The notes below the pieces were generated by a model, which was given only the letters and a program-made list of their open reading frames with translations, ran no database searches and had not been told where the DNA came from. A program made the translations under genes and the position numbers. From the NCBI GenBank assembly GCA_023228225.1, contig JALOBO010000008.1, positions 11,786 through 75,785 of the forward strand: a stretch of 64,000 nucleotides of DNA, read 5' to 3'. This stretch comes from Clostridia bacterium. GTDB taxonomy: Bacteria; Bacillota; Clostridia; Christensenellales; UBA1242. Shown one piece after another: positions 61,179-64,000 of the stretch (positions within the stretch are counted from its first letter, which is position 1; every line of letters starts with the position of its first letter).

Positions 61179-62450
61179 ATGAAAGAATTTGATAACATTA
61201 TTGGCTACGATGCAATTAAACTTGAACTCATGAGAATATGTGACATATTGGTCAATCCAGAAAAGTATGCTAAGTTAGGAGTAAATATCCAAAATGGATT
61301 GATGCTACATGGAAATCCTGGAGTTGGCAAAACATTATTTGCCAATTGTTTTTTAAAAGCTTGTAAAAGAAAGCAATACATTTGCAGAAAAGACAAACCA
61401 AATGGTGAATTCATCAACCATATTAAAGATGTTTTTGAAAAAGCAAAGCAAAACGCACCTTCAATTATTTTATTAGATGACTTAGATAAGTTTGCTAATG
61501 AAGATGAGGATCATAAAAATGCTGAGGAATATGTTGCAGTTCAATCTTGCATAGATGAAGTTAAGGATGCTGATGTGTTTATTATTGCAACAGCAAACGA
61601 TTTATCCTTAATACCTAAATCTTTACTAAGAGTTGGTAGATTTAATACTAAAACAGAAATTGAAAATCCTACTGTCGAAGACTCAATAAAAATAATCAAT
61701 CATTATTTAAAAAGTAAAAGTTATGTTTCCAGTATTGACACAATTGAAGTTTCAAAAATCTTGAATTGTAGGTCTTGTGCTGAATTAGAATCAATTATAA
61801 ATCAAGCAGGAATAAATGCAGGATTTGATGGGAAAGATAGCATTGATTTTGATGACATTGTTCGCGCAAGCGTAAGGGTTGTTTATGACTCGCCTAAAAC
61901 TTTAAGGAATATGACTGAAGGCAATGATGAACATATAGCGTATCATGAGGCTGGACATGCTGTAATGTCTGAGTTATTAGAGCCGAATAGTGTTACTCTT
62001 ATATCTGTTAGGGAAGGTGAAGGTAAAGCAGGAGGATTTACTTCATTATACAACGAAGAAAGATATTACTCTACAATAGACTTTGTTGAAAATAGAATAC
62101 GTATACTTTTAGCTGGAAAATGTGCAACAGAAATAAAATACGGAAAAATTGATACTGGTTTTTCTGATGATTTAGAAGATGCCATGTATTTAATAAAAAA
62201 ATCCATTAATAAATTTGCAAGTTTAGGGTTTGACAAATGCAATGGAACATATAACTATGACTCATCAGAAATTCAAAAATTTTTTCAACAGAAAACTATT
62301 AACGATGAATTGCAAAGACATTATCAAAAAGTAAAAGAACTTTTAGTTGAAAATAGAGATTTTTTAGATGCGATGGCAACTCAATTAACAAAGAAAAAAA
62401 TGCTAGTTGGTAGCGAAGTGCAAGAAATAAAAAGAAGATACTGTAATTAG
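61179..62450 (+). CDS. Soluble FtsH-like AAA-M41 metalloprotease
   Basis: A 423-residue protein combining an AAA motor and an M41 peptidase, as in FtsH, but without the N-terminal membrane segments (FtsH is about 610-650). AAA part: IIGYDAIKLEL, Walker A GNPGVGKT (about 45-52), Walker B IILLDDLDKF, sensor ATAND and RVGRF arginine finger region. Peptidase part: HEAGH zinc site (around 253) and the third ligand Asp in TGFSDDLEDAMY (around 328). It should degrade cytoplasmic proteins with ATP and zinc. It is alone in its operon, with AAGGAG before the ATG. Placement beside restriction genes suggests a defence or element-regulation role. Confidence 0.88.
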   Translation: MKEFDNIIGYDAIKLELMRICDILVNPEKYAKLGVNIQNGLMLHGNPGVGKTLFANCFLKACKRKQYICRKDKPNGEFINHIKDVFEKAKQNAPSIILLDDLDKFANEDEDHKNAEEYVAVQSCIDEVKDADVFIIATANDLSLIPKSLLRVGRFNTKTEIENPTVEDSIKIINHYLKSKSYVSSIDTIEVSKILNCRSCAELESIINQAGINAGFDGKDSIDFDDIVRASVRVVYDSPKTLRNMTEGNDEHIAYHEAGHAVMSELLEPNSVTLISVREGEGKAGGFTSLYNEERYYSTIDFVENRIRILLAGKCATEIKYGKIDTGFSDDLEDAMYLIKKSINKFASLGFDKCNGTYNYDSSEIQKFFQQKTINDELQRHYQKVKELLVENRDFLDAMATQLTKKKMLVGSEVQEIKRRYCN

Positions 62451-62564
62451 TTTATTATAAATTATATATCTACATATATTTTATAACTTGTTATGCTTGT
62501 TTTTATTATACTTGTTAAAAAAAATATGATAAAATTGGATTAAATATTATATAAGGTGATTTCA

Positions 62565-63176
62565 ATGAATTTAGATGATATAAAAGTTGGCTCGACCATA
62601 TATAGGGTTTGGCTTGAAAATAATATAAAAAAAGCTGAAGAATATTTAGTTTCGAAGAAATTCAGCAGTAAGTTTTTAGCTGAAGATAGGAGTGGAAAAT
62701 TGCATCTATTCCCTTATATTGATGAAACTTTGATTCATACAAAATATGATGCTATAAGTAAATATTATGAGGATCTAAATTTAATTAAGGGAAAAAGCCC
62801 TTTTTACCCCCAAAAAAAAGAAACTCATTTTAAAACTATTCAAAAAAAACATGAGCAACGAAAAACTAATTTTTTTGGAATTCAAGTAACTGATACTGTA
62901 TTAATACAAAATTTAGAAAATAATAAAAAGTGGGAAGTAACCATTCTATCGGATGGGATGAAATATACTCCTACTTGGAACTATAACCATGGTGCGAGAA
63001 GGGATGGATATACCACCGAAACCATAAGTAATGCCTATGTTAAAAACAATACAATATCTGAAAAAACCCCTTTAGCCATGTCTTTGATAGGCAAAAGTGT
63101 TGGGGAAAAATTTTCATATACGGTTGCTGATAATAAAATTGAAGGTATAGTAATTAATGTTAAAAAGAATATATGA
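62565..63176 (+). CDS. Protein with GreA/GreB C-terminal-like domain
   Basis: A 203-residue protein. The C-terminal 45 residues, TPLAMSLIGKSVGEKFSYTVADNKIEGIVINVKK, fit the GreA/GreB C-terminal (FKBP-like) domain (family SPLGxALLGKxVGDEV...), which binds RNA polymerase. The N-terminal part lacks the Gre coiled coil; it holds two short beta-rich segments (GSTIYRVWLENNIKKAEEYLV; VTDTVLIQNLENNKKWEV). So it may bind RNA polymerase without a secondary-channel finger. AAGGTGAT before the ATG at 62565 sets the start. It stands alone in the island. Confidence 0.7.
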   Translation: MNLDDIKVGSTIYRVWLENNIKKAEEYLVSKKFSSKFLAEDRSGKLHLFPYIDETLIHTKYDAISKYYEDLNLIKGKSPFYPQKKETHFKTIQKKHEQRKTNFFGIQVTDTVLIQNLENNKKWEVTILSDGMKYTPTWNYNHGARRDGYTTETISNAYVKNNTISEKTPLAMSLIGKSVGEKFSYTVADNKIEGIVINVKKNI

Positions 63177-63499
63177 TAATATTTAAATTTTATTAGTTTT
63201 ATTTTATATAAAACTTAACCCTATTTATCTTTGCCGTTCGTTGTGGCTGATCGTAGCACAATTCTCGTTTAAGTCAACTTGCAAAAAATATTGTTTAAAC
63301 AATTTAATCTGAAATTTAAGTCAGGTAGAAATACCTGGCTTTTTTTGTGTATGTATACAATCACTTAACTTAACAACTATACAATATTTTTTGCTTTATC
63401 CTTGACTTAAACAAAAGAACTTTTATTTAGATAGATAATAACCGAATTGTTCTACTTGGCCACTGCCGAAAGGCGAAATCTAAATAGGGGGTATTAAAG
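63177..63499. other. Intergenic region with terminator and structured leader
   Basis: 323 bases without a gene. A terminator lies at 63319-63347. The leader before the next gene holds CTGCC-GAAA-GGCGA (about 63463-63476), a small tetraloop hairpin of unknown role. Confidence 0.5.
63319..63347 (+). terminator. Intrinsic terminator
   Basis: AGTCAGGTA (63319-63327), loop GAAA, TACCTGGCT (63332-63340), then seven T. Its upstream gene is not obvious; it may end the Gre-like gene transcript. Confidence 0.85.
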
Positions 63500-63718
63500 A
63501 TGAGTATAAAAGAAAAAGATGTTTTAGATGCAAGAAAATATTATCTAAAAGAATTTTGTTACTTTGATGGTGAATGCGATATCACCTTCAACATTGTTGA
63601 CATCAACTTTGAAAGAAAAACTATAAATATCGCTGTTACGAATCGTGGAAAAATAAGTGTTATAGAATACGACTTAATCCAAGATAAGAATTGCGATTTT
63701 TTCTTTGAATATGGTTGA
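63500..63718 (+). CDS. Small mobile-element protein
   Basis: A 72-residue acidic protein (SIKEKDVLDARKYYLKEFCY...). No family is assigned; beta strands alternate in its second half. GGGGGT ten bases before the ATG is the ribosome site. A 15-codon ORF and a 38-codon ORF follow, so it begins a small gene cluster. Confidence 0.65.
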   Translation: MSIKEKDVLDARKYYLKEFCYFDGECDITFNIVDINFERKTINIAVTNRGKISVIEYDLIQDKNCDFFFEYG

Positions 63719-63719
63719 A

Positions 63720-63767
63720 TGTACGACAAAATACCAATTAATGACTTTGAAGAAATTATTGATTAAA
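63720..63767 (+). CDS. Very short ORF, 15 codons
   Basis: MYDKIPINDFEEIID, starting one base after the stop of the 72-residue gene. It may be translated by coupling, or be the shifted end of that gene. Evidence is weak. Confidence 0.3.
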
Positions 63768-63780
63768 AAGGAGAAAAATT

Positions 63781-63897
63781 ATGACAAATGAAATTAGTAT
63801 CGTTATTGTTCTTAACTGCAATCAACATAACCAAATTGCAATTCTGCAAAAACAGTTCAGTTTGGATGTTTTGCTTCCCGCCAAATATAAGCATTAG
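63781..63897 (+). CDS. Short ORF spanning repeat copy B
   Basis: A 38-codon ORF (TNEISIVIVLNCNQHNQIAI ... LPAKYKH) with AAAGGAG seven bases before its ATG. Its second half is the 59-base repeat also found at 46602, where the same reading frame is cut by a stop. Function unknown. Confidence 0.45.
   Translation: MTNEISIVIVLNCNQHNQIAILQKQFSLDVLLPAKYKH
63826..63884 (+). repeat. 59-base imperfect direct repeat, copy B
   Basis: Begins CATAACCAAATTGCAATTCT and ends GCTTCCCGCCAA; same orientation as 46602-46660, 17.2 kb apart. Confidence 0.8.
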
Positions 63898-63916
63898 TTG
63901 TATGACTGATGCTTAT
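63887..63916 (+). terminator. Terminator after repeat copy B
   Basis: ATAAGCATTAGT (63887-63898) pairs with ACTGATGCTTAT (63905-63916) with one wobble, followed by TCTTTT. Confidence 0.75.
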
Positions 63917-63920
63917 TCTT

Positions 63921-64000
63921 TTATAACAAGCAAAGTGGTTTTGGCGAGAAGGTGCGGGGCTTTCGCCCTGCGACGCCCGTTACTTTCTAAAAACAGTTTA
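63921..64000. other. Window-edge GC-richer segment with hairpin
   Basis: GCGGGGC-TTTC-GCCCTGC hairpin in a segment richer in G and C than its surroundings. It resembles the DNA ahead of mobilisation genes of clostridial elements as I remember it; no gene is visible before the window ends. Confidence 0.3.

Noticed and set aside
1..64000. CRISPR array
   Set aside because: No regularly spaced direct repeats of 25-37 bases are visible.
1..64000. TGA read as tryptophan (Mollicutes code)
   Set aside because: TGA serves as a terminal stop, for example of the recombinase and the 63500 gene, and conserved Trp positions use TGG.

Overview
The window is AT-rich bacterial DNA with the standard code (TAA, TAG and TGA all act as stops), Gram-positive style AGGAGG ribosome sites and TTGACA-17-TATAAT promoters. 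It carries lipobox lipoproteins and Ig-like, InlB-repeat and BspA-type leucine-rich surface proteins. Together with the archaeal-type AspRS, the IleS2-type IleRS and the clostridial-style recombinase elements, this suggests a low-GC Firmicute, probably an uncultured gut Clostridia. That placement is inference; there is no rRNA here.

Positions 1-34068 look like ordinary chromosome: short operons on both strands separated by hairpin terminators. They encode an SF1 helicase/coiled-coil/membrane-protein operon, surface lipoproteins, GNAT acetyltransferases (one close to aminoglycoside AAC(6')-I enzymes), RdgB, an ABC-F ATPase, Gmk, IleRS, RlmD-type methyltransferase, an XRE regulator paired with an HD-TGS RelA/SpoT relative lacking a visible synthetase, AspRS, AsnRS, a YigZ-family protein, threonylcarbamoyl-AMP synthase, CysE, a YhiN-type flavoprotein and a MerR regulator. 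A tRNA-Leu (CAG) lies at 22423 and a tRNA-Ser (GGA) at 34069. None of the three aminoacyl-tRNA synthetase genes has room for a T-box. Instead aspS has a 17-codon leader ORF rich in Asp and Asn codons followed by a terminator hairpin, which looks like ribosome-mediated attenuation.

From the 3' end of the tRNA-Ser to the window end (34135-64000) the DNA is an accessory island. A large serine recombinase reads into the tRNA 3' end. Beyond it come a PLD-SNF2 helicase plus Eco57I-type methyltransferase restriction-like cassette with a third gene, an AbiE-type toxin-antitoxin pair with a clear operator-promoter, a 2123-residue subtilisin/leucine-rich-repeat surface protease between two tyrosine-integrase remnants, a possible degenerate AAA protein, a DUF2779 nuclease, an McrB/LlaJI-like restriction pair coupled to an alpha/beta hydrolase, a soluble FtsH-like AAA-M41 protease, a GreA/GreB-C-like protein and small genes typical of mobile elements. 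Imperfect repeats (46602/63826), inverted palindromes upstream of the protease, and a shared leader motif upstream of three island genes point to layered insertions and possibly common control.
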